NCBI RefSeq assembly: GCF_026340465.1
Contig: NZ_JAPEPC010000001.1
Location: 3,064,001 to 3,128,000 of the forward strand
Source: Streptomyces sp. NBC_01306
GTDB taxonomy: Bacteria > Actinomycetota > Actinomycetes > Streptomycetales > Streptomycetaceae
Direction: 5' to 3'
Length of the DNA stretch: 64,000 bases
This document shows, piece by piece, positions 17,307-24,631 of the stretch. A model generated the notes under the pieces. The model was not told the DNA's origin, searched no databases, and saw only the letters and a program-made list of their open reading frames with translations. The position numbers and the translations under genes were made by a program. Within the stretch, counting starts at the first letter, position 1; every line of letters starts with the position of its first letter.

Positions 17307-18172
17307 ACGTCCTCCCCGGCCCGTACGATCCGCGCTGCCCAGAAGAACCCCGCGCTCTCCAGCACCCCGCCCGCGAGCAGGCAGCACAGCCCCGCCGGAG
17401 TGTGCAGCAAGGTCCACAGCGGATCGGCCCCAAGGGCAGTGCCCAACAGCAGACCACCGACCGGAAGCAACGCGAGGACCAGCACCGTGGACCGCGCACC
17501 GGCCAGTTCTGCCCGGAGGCCGGCTCGTTGGTCACGCTCGGCGCGCAGCGCGCCCTCCAGCCCTTCGAGGCCGGCCGCGAGTCCGGCGCCCCCGTCCACC
17601 GACACCCGCCAGCAAGCGGCCGCACCGCGCAGGCCACCCGCTCCTGGCTCCCGCGCCGCACGCCGCAGCGCCTCGGGCACGTCCCCGCCGAACTGCGCCG
17701 CCGCCAGTACCGCGGCTCCGGCCGCACCCAGGGCCCCTGAACCCCGTCCGGCAGCCAGCAGCGCCTCTCCTGGCTGTTTCCCGGCCCGCAGTTCGGCAGC
17801 CACCGCCCCGCACAGTGCGATCACCGCGTCGGCCCGCGCCAGCCGGTCCCGTGCCGCAGCCGCGGCTCGCAGCCGTCGGCCGAGGAATGGCACGGCCAGC
17901 ACTCCCACCAGGAGCGGCAGCACCGATCCGCCCAGTACCGCCACGGCTCCGGCCACCACCGGACAGAGCCACTCCGGCCGCAGACGGTCACTCACCCGGC
18001 CGCGGAGCGAATCGCCCCACGGCGCGACGCCCTTCCCCGATACCCCGCGCGTGTGGCGCACTGGGCCGCCCGCGAACAGCAGCCGTCCCCTGCGCAGTCC
18101 CCGCTCCCACGCGCCCAGCATCCACAGAGCCGTACCCGCGCAGAGCACGGTCAGAAAGACCAGGGCCGTCAC
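17303..18172 (-). CDS. TadB-like pilus assembly membrane protein (T2SSF domain)
   Basis: A 289-aa protein with an N-terminal hydrophobic helix ([17 protein letters not shown]), a second pair of helices at about 70-100, a cytoplasmic T2SSF region (about 105-220) and two C-terminal helices. It is the partner of the TadC-like protein in the inner-membrane platform. The GTG at 18172 overlaps the TadA-like stop in GTGA, which is why I prefer it over an upstream ATG-like start that adds 12 residues. Both junctions (4 bp) indicate translational coupling through tadA-tadB-tadC. Confidence 0.88.
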   Translation of the reverse strand: MTALVFLTVLCAGTALWMLGAWERGLRRGRLLFAGGPVRHTRGVSGKGVAPWGDSLRGRVSDRLRPEWLCPVVAGAVAVLGGSVLPLLVGVLAVPFLGRRLRAAAAARDRLARADAVIALCGAVAAELRAGKQPGEALLAAGRGSGALGAAGAAVLAAAQFGGDVPEALRRAAREPGAGGLRGAAACWRVSVDGGAGLAAGLEGLEGALRAERDQRAGLRAELAGARSTVLVLALLPVGGLLLGTALGADPLWTLLHTPAGLCCLLAGGVLESAGFFWAARIVRAGEDV

Positions 18173-19359
18173 AGCGCGCCCCCGATCATGGTCCGCAGCC
18201 TGGGCCATCCGCGTCCCTCGGTGAAGCCCTCCGTGCCCCAGCGCAGGGCGGGCACGGTCATCACCAACCCCGTCGCATCCCGCTCCAGCACATGCACCTC
18301 GGCGACCCTTCGCCGTCCGCTCCGATCCCGTACGAGATGCACCACCACCGCGAGCGCCGCCGCCAACTGACTGTGCAGGGCTGCCCGGTCGAGCCCTGCG
18401 GCCGTCCCGAGTGCCTCAAGGCGGGCCGGAACATCCGATGCGGCATTCGCGTGCACAGTCCCGCACCCTCCTTCGTGTCCGGTGTTCAGCGCAGCCAGCA
18501 GCTCGGTGACCTCGGCCCCGCGCACCTCACCCACCACCAGCCGGTCGGGCCGCATCCGCAGGGCCTGACGCACCAGATCCCGCAGAGTCACCCGGCCCGC
18601 GCCCTCCTGGTTCGGTGGCCGCGACTCCAGCCGGACCACGTGCGGGTGCTCGGGGCGCAGTTCCGAGGAGTCCTCTGCCAGCACAATCCGCTCGGCGGTC
18701 CCCACCAGGCCCAGCAGCGACGACAGGAGCGTGGTCTTGCCCGAGCCGGTGCCACCGCTGACCAGGAAGGACAGCCGGGCGTCGATCAACGCCCGCAGCA
18801 CCTGGCCGCCGCCCGGCGGGACCGTGCCCGCCGCCACCAGCTCCTCCAGTGAGAAGGCCTTCGGCCGCACCACCCGCAGCGAGAGGCACGTCGACCCGAC
18901 GGCCACTGGTTCGAGCACCGCATGCATCCGCGTCCCGTCCGGCAGGCGTGCGTCCACCCAGGGCCTGGCATCGTCGAGCCGCCGCCCGGCCACGGCGGCG
19001 AGCCGCTGCGCCAGGCGGCGCACCGAAGCCGCGTCCGGGAAGGCCACATCGGTCAGTTCGAGTCCGGCACCACGGTCCACCCAGACCCGGTCGGGCGCGG
19101 CGACCAGCACATCGGTCACCGCGGGATCGGCGAGCAGCGCCTCCAGCCTTCCCGAGCCCACCAGTTCGGACCGCAGTTCCTCGGCGTGCCCCAGCACCTC
19201 GGCGTCCCCCAGCAGCCGCCCCTGGGCGCGCAGCGCAGCTGCCACCCGTGCCGGGGTGGGCTCGGCCCCGCTCTCCGCGAGCCGCTGGCGTACGGCGTCG
19301 AGCAGCGGCGGCGTACCGGCGGGAGACGATGCCCCGACGGACGCGGGTGTCGTGATCAT
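18169..19359 (-). CDS. TadA/CpaF-family secretion ATPase
   Basis: A 396-aa GspE-superfamily ATPase that powers Flp pilus extrusion. The Walker A motif GGTGSGKT lies at 202-209, the Asp box is near [10 protein letters not shown], Walker B is in [14 protein letters not shown], and the conserved His box in [10 protein letters not shown]. The N-terminal 1-150 is the usual CpaF N-domain. ATG at 19359 overlaps the stop of the Ssd-like gene by 4 bp. It is the second gene of the tad operon. The family call is firm. Confidence 0.94.
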   Translation of the reverse strand: MITTPASVGASSPAGTPPLLDAVRQRLAESGAEPTPARVAAALRAQGRLLGDAEVLGHAEELRSELVGSGRLEALLADPAVTDVLVAAPDRVWVDRGAGLELTDVAFPDAASVRRLAQRLAAVAGRRLDDARPWVDARLPDGTRMHAVLEPVAVGSTCLSLRVVRPKAFSLEELVAAGTVPPGGGQVLRALIDARLSFLVSGGTGSGKTTLLSSLLGLVGTAERIVLAEDSSELRPEHPHVVRLESRPPNQEGAGRVTLRDLVRQALRMRPDRLVVGEVRGAEVTELLAALNTGHEGGCGTVHANAASDVPARLEALGTAAGLDRAALHSQLAAALAVVVHLVRDRSGRRRVAEVHVLERDATGLVMTVPALRWGTEGFTEGRGWPRLRTMIGGAL

Positions 19360-20459
19360 GAGACACCTCGCCCCGACAGCGCCTGGTCCCAGAACGCCGT
19401 ACAGAACCTGGCCAGTGGCCCCCGGGCCCGACCGCCCGGCGGAGCGCCGCCGCTCTCTGCTGCGAGCAGCCCCTCCTCGGTGGGCAGTTCACCCGCGAGG
19501 GGCAGCTCCAGGGCCCGCGCCACCCACTCCTCGTCCAGACCTGGCGCATAGGGCCCGCGAACCACCGCCCGCAGGTCCTGGAGGACCATGCCGGCCATCG
19601 AGGCCACCCTGGCTGCGGCAGCGACCGCCCGAAGCTCCCCCGGCACCACCAGGAGACCGAGATCGAGCTGGGCGAGCGCCTCCGCGACGCCCTCGTCGAC
19701 CCGCCGGGGCAGATCCACGACGACCACTCCGCCGCCCCTGCGTGCGGCTGCCAGAACGGCACGCATCGCCTCTGGTGCGATCACGACGGAGTCCGTCCGG
19801 TCCCAGCTGAGGACGCGGAGCCCGTGCAGTTCCGGCAGGGATTCCTCCAGCGCGCTCCCGGCCAACCGCCCCTTGGAACGGGCGAAATCCGGCCACCGCC
19901 TGCCCTGCGCGTGTTCGCCCCCGAGCAGCACATCGAGCCCGCCGCCCAGCGGGTCCCCGTCGATGAGCACGGTGCGCTGTCCGCTCCGGGCCGCGGTGAC
20001 CGCCAGCGCACACGCCAGCGTGGATGCCCCGGCCCCGCCCCGGCCGCCGATCACTCCGACGGTGAGGGCCTGGTCCCCCGCCCCTTCGGCCACGTCCGCG
20101 ATCCGCTCGACGAGCCAGCTCTCGGCGTCCGGCAGCCGCAGCACATACTCCGCTCCGATCTCGACGGCCCGCTGCCAGACATCCGGGTCGTCCTGGTCCT
20201 TTCCCACGAGGTACACCCCTGGTCTGCGGGTGCCTCCGCGCACCCGGGCCGCCGCGTCGTCCCCGACGAGGATCAGCGGCGCGCTCTCCCAGCCGCCCTT
20301 GTGCTCGGGCACCCCGTGATGGACCTCCGGCTCGGCGCCGGCCGCGGCGCACAGCCGCAGCAGGTCGTCGAGGAGCACCGCGTCCTCGGTGACGATGAGC
20401 GGCCCGCCCCGCCGCTTCCCGGCCGCCGGCAGCCGATCAGGTGTGATGGATCCAGCCAC
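19356..20459 (-). CDS. CpaE/Ssd-like MinD-family ATPase
   Basis: A 367-aa protein. Residues about 20-120 form a receiver-like domain without a clear phospho-acceptor, and residues 133-330 a MinD/ParA-like ATPase. The P-loop is GGRGGAGAST (138-147), with Arg-Gly and Ala where the deviant Walker A motif KGGVGKT has its two lysines, so ATP hydrolysis may be impaired. Relatives are annotated septum site-determining protein (Rv3660c, Ssd) in mycobacteria and CpaE in other tad loci, where they place the pilus apparatus. It is the first gene of the tad operon, with GTG at 20459 and GAGGAGG seven bases upstream. Confidence 0.9.
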   Translation of the reverse strand: MAGSITPDRLPAAGKRRGGPLIVTEDAVLLDDLLRLCAAAGAEPEVHHGVPEHKGGWESAPLILVGDDAAARVRGGTRRPGVYLVGKDQDDPDVWQRAVEIGAEYVLRLPDAESWLVERIADVAEGAGDQALTVGVIGGRGGAGASTLACALAVTAARSGQRTVLIDGDPLGGGLDVLLGGEHAQGRRWPDFARSKGRLAGSALEESLPELHGLRVLSWDRTDSVVIAPEAMRAVLAAARRGGGVVVVDLPRRVDEGVAEALAQLDLGLLVVPGELRAVAAAARVASMAGMVLQDLRAVVRGPYAPGLDEEWVARALELPLAGELPTEEGLLAAESGGAPPGGRARGPLARFCTAFWDQALSGRGVS

Positions 20460-20580
20460 GATCCCGCCTCCTCTGACAGTGATTCCTTCATGCCTCGAAG
20501 TCGCAGCGAACGGCCGCTGACTTCGCGATGGGAATCACCGTGCGGGGATCCGGGAAATTAAGTGGATCTTGCTTGAAAAC

Positions 20581-20589
20581 TGTGGACAA
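20581..20589 (-). promoter_or_regulatory. Perfect DnaA-box sequence
   Basis: TGTGGACAA, the complement of TTGTCCACA, the preferred Streptomyces DnaA box. It lies 121 bp upstream of the tad operon start. A second identical copy occurs at 17258-17266 inside the TadC-like gene. Isolated boxes of nine bases also arise by chance. Confidence 0.4.
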
Positions 20590-20773
20590 CTCACCGGTTG
20601 TGAATATGTCCCCCACTCTTTTCGGTGACTTCCGGAGAGGAGTGCAACGACTACAGAGCGTCACGCGTATCCAGTGTTGAGGACCACCGCAGCCGACCGG
20701 AGGAGAGTGCCGCAGATGACCGCAGAGCCGCTGCTGACACGGGAGCACGCCCGAAAACGTGTCCGGACATGCG

Positions 20774-20806
20774 ACGACCCCAGCCGGGGGGGAGAGCTGG
20801 GGTCGT
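20774..20806 (+). terminator. Hairpin of 11 bp in the divergent region
   Basis: ACGACCCCAGC (20774-20784) pairs perfectly with 20796-20806 around an 11-base G-rich loop; CCCC follows. It could end a short transcript, or be part of the 5' leader of the HAD gene. No T tract follows. Confidence 0.45.
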
Positions 20807-20942
20807 CCCCACGTCCGACTCGGGGGGGGAGGAGCCGGACGGGGATAACACGGTCGCGAACGATCCGTGACTTCCATGGTGTACCCGAGAGCCTTCTCAG
20901 GCAAACCCACGCGCCGCCGCGTAAGCCGAATGGCGGGCACCT

Positions 20943-21800
20943 ATGCTCAGAGTTGTGGAAAACCACTCGTCGCCGCGTACCGCCGCCTTCTTTGACCTCG
21001 ACAAGACAGTCATCGCCAAGTCGTCGACACTGACCTTCAGCAAGTCCTTCTATCAAGGCGGCCTGATCAACCGCAGGGCTGTACTGCGTACGGCGTACGC
21101 TCAGTTCGTATTCCTGGCAGGTGGCGCGGATCACGACCAGATGGAGCGGATGCGCGAGTATCTCTCCGCCCTCTGCAAGGGCTGGAACGTCCGGCAGGTC
21201 AAGCAGATCGTCGCCGAGACCCTGCACGATCTGATCGACCCGATCATTTACGACGAGGCCGCTTCTCTCATCGAGGAGCACCACACCGCCGGGCGCGATG
21301 TGGTGATCGTCTCCACCTCCGGCGCCGAGGTGGTCGAGCCGATCGGCGAGCTTCTCGGCGCCGACCGGGTCGTCGCCACCCGCATGGTGGTGGGTGCCGA
21401 CGGATGCTTCACCGGCGAGGTGGAGTACTACGCCTACGGCCCCACCAAGGCCGAGGCCGTGAAGGAGCTCGCCGCCTCCGAGGGGTACGACCTGGCGCGC
21501 TGTTACGCGTACAGCGACTCGGCGACCGACGTGCCCATGCTGGAGTCGGTCGGCCACCCCCACGCGGTCAACCCGGACCGGGCACTGCGCCGCGAAGCAG
21601 GCGCCCGCGAGTGGCCGATTCTCGTCTTCAACCGGCCGGTGCGGCTGAAGCAGCGGCTGCCCGCCCTGCGGATGCCGCCGCGGCCCGCACTGGTCGCCGC
21701 AGCAGCGGTCGGCGCCGCGGCAGCCACGGCCGGCCTCGTCTGGTACGTGAACAGGGGCGGCCGGAGCAGCGTCCGACGTGGGCGCTTTGCCCGAGTTTGA
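20943..21800 (+). CDS. HAD-IB hydrolase, differentiation-associated, C-terminal membrane anchor
   Basis: A 285-aa phosphatase-fold protein: motif I FFDLDKT (Asp18 and Asp20), motif II STSG (about 120), and motif III/IV SDSATDVPML near 188. It belongs to the SerB-like HAD-IB group. Residues about 245-263 (ALVAAAAVGAAAATAGLVW) form a membrane helix near the C-terminus, so the enzyme is probably anchored with its active site in the cytoplasm. The S. coelicolor equivalent (SCO3558) is annotated as an inhibition-of-differentiation protein; the substrate is unknown. ATG at 20943 has only a weak ribosome site, and an in-frame GTG at 20955 (VENHSS) is an alternative. Confidence 0.88.
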   Translation: MLRVVENHSSPRTAAFFDLDKTVIAKSSTLTFSKSFYQGGLINRRAVLRTAYAQFVFLAGGADHDQMERMREYLSALCKGWNVRQVKQIVAETLHDLIDPIIYDEAASLIEEHHTAGRDVVIVSTSGAEVVEPIGELLGADRVVATRMVVGADGCFTGEVEYYAYGPTKAEAVKELAASEGYDLARCYAYSDSATDVPMLESVGHPHAVNPDRALRREAGAREWPILVFNRPVRLKQRLPALRMPPRPALVAAAAVGAAAATAGLVWYVNRGGRSSVRRGRFARV

Positions 21801-21864
21801 GGATAAAAGTAAAGAAGTGGAGCAGAGGGTTCCCCTCGCCCCGTGAAGAGGAGTACAAAGGAGT

Positions 21865-22090
21865 CAACGGCCCGCGAGACCAAGGACATCCGAGAGGAAG
21901 ACCTGAAACCGCAGAAGGCCCCACGGACCGAGCACGAAAACTGAGTACCCACGCGACGTCGACCCGTCGATTACGGGCCAGCCGCACCAGGCAACGGGCG
22001 AAGCTCCCGGCCTGATGGGCACATATTCGAGGACGCTTGGTAACCCGGTGGACGTGCCAGCGGCGGCACCTTTCGGTGCCGCCGCATTTT
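21865..22090 (+). ncRNA. Probable 6S-like small RNA (scr3559 position)
   Basis: The 376-bp gap after the HAD gene contains no gene but ends with an excellent terminator (22060-22090) on the plus strand. In S. coelicolor a 6S-like RNA, scr3559, is described at the same place, between the SCO3558 and SCO3559 homologues. 6S RNA binds sigma-containing RNA polymerase and dampens transcription in stationary phase. The sequence has several complementary purine/pyrimidine blocks (for example GGGCAC near 22017 with GTGCC near 22054). I could not fold it, so the 5' end is only approximate and the 6S call rests mainly on synteny recalled from the literature. Confidence 0.5.
22060..22090 (+). terminator. 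Rho-independent terminator of the putative small RNA
   Basis: Perfect 11-bp stem GCGGCGGCACC / GGTGCCGCCGC with a TTTC loop (22060-22085), followed by ATTTTCG. The T tract is on the plus strand only, which fixes the direction. Confidence 0.88.
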
Positions 22091-22176
22091 CGTGGAACGG
22101 GCCCGGACCGCCAGCAGCCGACCCAGGCCTCAGCCCGCTCCGACCCGCCTCGGCGTGATCCAGACGGAAGACCCTG

Positions 22177-23037
22177 CTAGGCCGCCCCGCGCTGAAGCGC
22201 CTCACATACGGCTGTCGACTCCCGGACGCCCAGCTCGACCGCACGGCCGCAGTGCACGATCCACGCCGCCATACCCTCCGGGGTTCCCGATACGTAACCG
22301 TCCAGCGCCGCCACGTACGCCGCGCGGCCCAGCTCCGCGTGGCCGACCTCCGCAGGGCAGATGGACTTGGGATCGAGACCGCTGTTGATCAGCACGACCC
22401 GCTCGGCGGCCCGCGCGACGAGGCCGTTGCAGGAAGTGAAAGGGCGCAGCGCGAGCAGTTCACCGTGCACCACTGCCGCCGTCACCAGCGCCGGAGCAGC
22501 GCTCCCCGCGATGACCAGCTGCGAAAGGCCTTCAAGCCGGGCGGACACCTCGTCGGCACCCGGCAGCGGGAGCTCGATCAGCGGCTCGTCGGCCTTCTCC
22601 CCCGCCAGTCGCGGACGGCCGACCGCGTCACCGGAGTCCGCTGCCGCCACCAGATGCAGCCGGGCCAGCACCCGCAGCGGCGACTGCCGCCAGATGGACA
22701 GCAGTTGACCCGCCTCCGCGGACAGCCGCAGCGCGGCGCCGACCGTGAGGGCCTCCGGGTCGCCGCCGAAGTCGGTTCGCCGGCGCACCTCCTCCAGAGC
22801 CCAGTCCGCGCCCGACAGGGCAGCCGACCCACGCGAGGCACGCAGCGCGGCCTCGCCCGTGACCTCGGTGCTGCGACGTCGCATGACACGGTGCCCGTAG
22901 ACCCGGTCGACGGCTTTGCGTACGGAGTCGACAGCGGCGCCGACACCCGGCAGCTGGCCCAGTGCGGCAAGAGGATCTGAGTGATCTGGAGGAGTCACCG
23001 GGGCTCCGGCGGCCGCCTTCCGGGAGAACGCAGTCAT
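22177..23037 (-). CDS. Fic-fold protein with degenerate active site
   Basis: A 286-aa protein. Residues 198-209 read RPFTSCNGLVAR, aligning with the Fic catalytic motif HPFx(D/E)GNGRxxR. The catalytic His is replaced by Arg, the acidic residue by Ser, the first Gly of GNGR by Cys and its Arg by Leu; only Pro, Phe, Asn-Gly and the final Arg remain. Residues 71-76 (SAALSG) sit where Fic proteins carry the inhibitory (S/T)xxxEG helix, with Glu replaced by Ser. Classical Fic enzymes transfer AMP to proteins; this one should not. The alignment is mine, by eye. ATG at 23037 (MTAFSRK); it is divergent from the CooC-like ATPase with 102 bp between the starts. Confidence 0.7.
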   Translation of the reverse strand: MTAFSRKAAAGAPVTPPDHSDPLAALGQLPGVGAAVDSVRKAVDRVYGHRVMRRRSTEVTGEAALRASRGSAALSGADWALEEVRRRTDFGGDPEALTVGAALRLSAEAGQLLSIWRQSPLRVLARLHLVAAADSGDAVGRPRLAGEKADEPLIELPLPGADEVSARLEGLSQLVIAGSAAPALVTAAVVHGELLALRPFTSCNGLVARAAERVVLINSGLDPKSICPAEVGHAELGRAAYVAALDGYVSGTPEGMAAWIVHCGRAVELGVRESTAVCEALQRGAA

Positions 23038-23139
23038 AGGAAGCGAGGCTACGCGTCCATAGCAGCCGCCCCACCTTGGAGTGGTCTTCTTCACTCACCG
23101 CACCCACGCACCGCATTCACCCCACTACCCTTTGTGAAC
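23038..23139. promoter_or_regulatory. Divergent promoter region, Fic-like and CooC-like genes
   Basis: 102 bp between two opposite starts; it must serve both genes. It contains AAGAAGACCACTCCAAGG-type sequence on the minus strand. No clear hexamers can be assigned. Confidence 0.4.
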
Positions 23140-24129
23140 ATGAAGATCGCTTTCGTAGGGAAGGGCGGCAGCGGCAAGACCACGCTGTCCTCTCTCTTCA
23201 TCCGCCACCTGACCGCCAACGAGGCCCCCGTCCTCGCTGTGGACGCCGACATCAACCAGCACCTCGGTGCCGCGCTCGGTCTCGACGACGCGGAGTCCGC
23301 CGCGCTGCCCGCGATGGGCGCGCACCTTCCACTGATCAAGGAGTACCTGCGCGGCTCCAACCCCCGGATCGCCTCCGCCGAGACGATGATCAAAACGACT
23401 CCGCCGGGCACCGGCTCCCGGCTGCTCCGGATCCGCGAGGACAATCCGGTGTACGGCGCGTGCGCCCGTCACGTCGCACTGGACGACGGCGAAATCAGGC
23501 TGATGGCGACAGGGCCGTTCACCGAGTCGGATCTCGGCGTCGCCTGCTACCACTCCAAGGTCGGCGCGGTCGAACTCTGCCTGAACCATCTGGTCGACGG
23601 ACCCGAGGAATTCGTCGTCGTCGACATGACAGCCGGTTCGGACTCGTTCGCCTCCGGCATGTTCACCCGCTTCGACATGACGTTCCTGGTGGCCGAGCCG
23701 ACCCGCAAGGGGATCTCCGTCTACCGCCAGTACAAGGACTACGCACGGGACTTCGGCGTCGCACTGAAGGTCGTCGGCAACAAGGTGCGCGACGCGGACG
23801 ATCTGGAGTTCCTGCGCGCCGAGGCCGGTGACGACCTGCTCGTCACCGTCGGCCACTCCGACTGGGTCCGCGCGATGGAGAAGGGCCGCCCGCCGCGCTT
23901 CGAGATGCTGGAAGCGGAAAACCGGCTGGCACTCCAGTTCCTGCAGAACGCCGCCGAGGACAGCTACGCGCACCGCGACTGGGAGCGCTACATGCGCCAG
24001 ATGGTGCACTTCCATCTGAAGAACGCGGCGAGCTGGGGGAACGAGAGGACGGGTGCCGATCTGGCTTCCCAGGTCGACCCCGCCTTCGTCCTCGGTGAGC
24101 AGTACGCCGAGGTCAGCACCGCCTCCTGA
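23140..24129 (+). CDS. CooC/MinD-like P-loop ATPase
   Basis: A 329-aa ParA-superfamily ATPase. The deviant Walker A GKGGSGKTT (7-15) carries the signature lysine, the switch II region is VVVDMTAGSD (about 164), and VDADINQHLG (about 33) is switch I. This family includes CooC, which inserts nickel into CO dehydrogenase, and related accessory ATPases. No CO dehydrogenase or other metalloenzyme gene is near, and the CooC metal-binding CxC pair is not visible, so the client is unknown. ATG at 23140 (MKIAFVGK) is fixed by the P-loop position. It is followed by a long GC-rich hairpin and appears monocistronic. Confidence 0.85.
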   Translation: MKIAFVGKGGSGKTTLSSLFIRHLTANEAPVLAVDADINQHLGAALGLDDAESAALPAMGAHLPLIKEYLRGSNPRIASAETMIKTTPPGTGSRLLRIREDNPVYGACARHVALDDGEIRLMATGPFTESDLGVACYHSKVGAVELCLNHLVDGPEEFVVVDMTAGSDSFASGMFTRFDMTFLVAEPTRKGISVYRQYKDYARDFGVALKVVGNKVRDADDLEFLRAEAGDDLLVTVGHSDWVRAMEKGRPPRFEMLEAENRLALQFLQNAAEDSYAHRDWERYMRQMVHFHLKNAASWGNERTGADLASQVDPAFVLGEQYAEVSTAS

Positions 24130-24170
24130 GGCTCTCTCCGGGGCTGACGCGGAGACCGACCGGACGGACC

Positions 24171-24215
24171 GGGGAGGGGTTGGGACGGGCGAACAGCCCG
24201 CCCCGACCCCTCCCC
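24171..24215 (+). terminator. Long imperfect hairpin after the CooC-like gene
   Basis: GGGGAGGGGTTGGGACGGGC (24171-24190) folds back on 24196-24215 with two or three mismatches around GAACA. It has no T tract, as is common in streptomycetes. Confidence 0.65.
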
Positions 24216-24631
24216 GACCCATGCCCGGCACCCTCCCGGCGCCTCCACCCGCACCTTCCCGGCACCTTCCCGGCACCTCGCGACTTCGGACCTGCGCGTC
24301 TCGATACGAACGGCCTGACCCGCCCCGGAGTAGAACAACGAACCGCAGCGGCTCCTGCCCCGGTTCCATCCGCCTTGGCCCCACCCGTCGCGGCCACATC
24401 CGCACCACGCCCTGACGGACCGACAGCGATTCGAACTGACGTCCGGTCAAGCTGCCCAATCACCGGATCGAGTGAACCACTCGACCATTTGCACTGAATG
24501 TCCATTCCCGACCTTTACTCTGGATTACGATCTATTTACCGAGAGTTGATAATCCCGCCGCTGCACGCCGTGTCCCACGGCCGCGTCCCCACTTGTTCCG
24601 CGACCGCGTCGCCCCGGAAGAGACGGGAACC
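24216..24631 (+). promoter_or_regulatory. Upstream region of the SulP-carbonic anhydrase gene
   Basis: No gene. The segment 24485-24560 is distinctly AT-rich (GGATTACGATCTATTTACCGAG) and likely contains the promoter of the transporter gene. A TGAC-N5-GTCA palindrome (TGACGTCCGGTCA, about 24438-24450) lies upstream of it and could be an operator. Confidence 0.4.

Larger units (their letters stand above)
20460..20942. promoter_or_regulatory. Divergent control region between tad operon and HAD hydrolase
   Basis: This 483-bp region separates two diverging genes, so it should contain both promoters. It holds a perfect Streptomyces DnaA box (20581-20589), an AT-richer stretch (20575-20625, with TGTGAATATG and CTCTTTTCGG), a strong hairpin (20774-20806) and two G runs. 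Short frames exist (for instance 20625-20870) but show no recognisable protein. Confidence 0.5.

Noticed and set aside
20625..20870. 81-codon frame in the tad/HAD control region
   Set aside because: No ribosome site or family resemblance; it runs through a strong hairpin and G runs.
24425..24455. GAACTGACGTCCGGTCAAGC as a third copy of the amidohydrolase/DoxX operator
   Set aside because: It has TGAC-N5-GTCA with a different spacer and no ATCAG arm, so it is not the same motif. Kept only as a weak palindrome upstream of the SulP gene.
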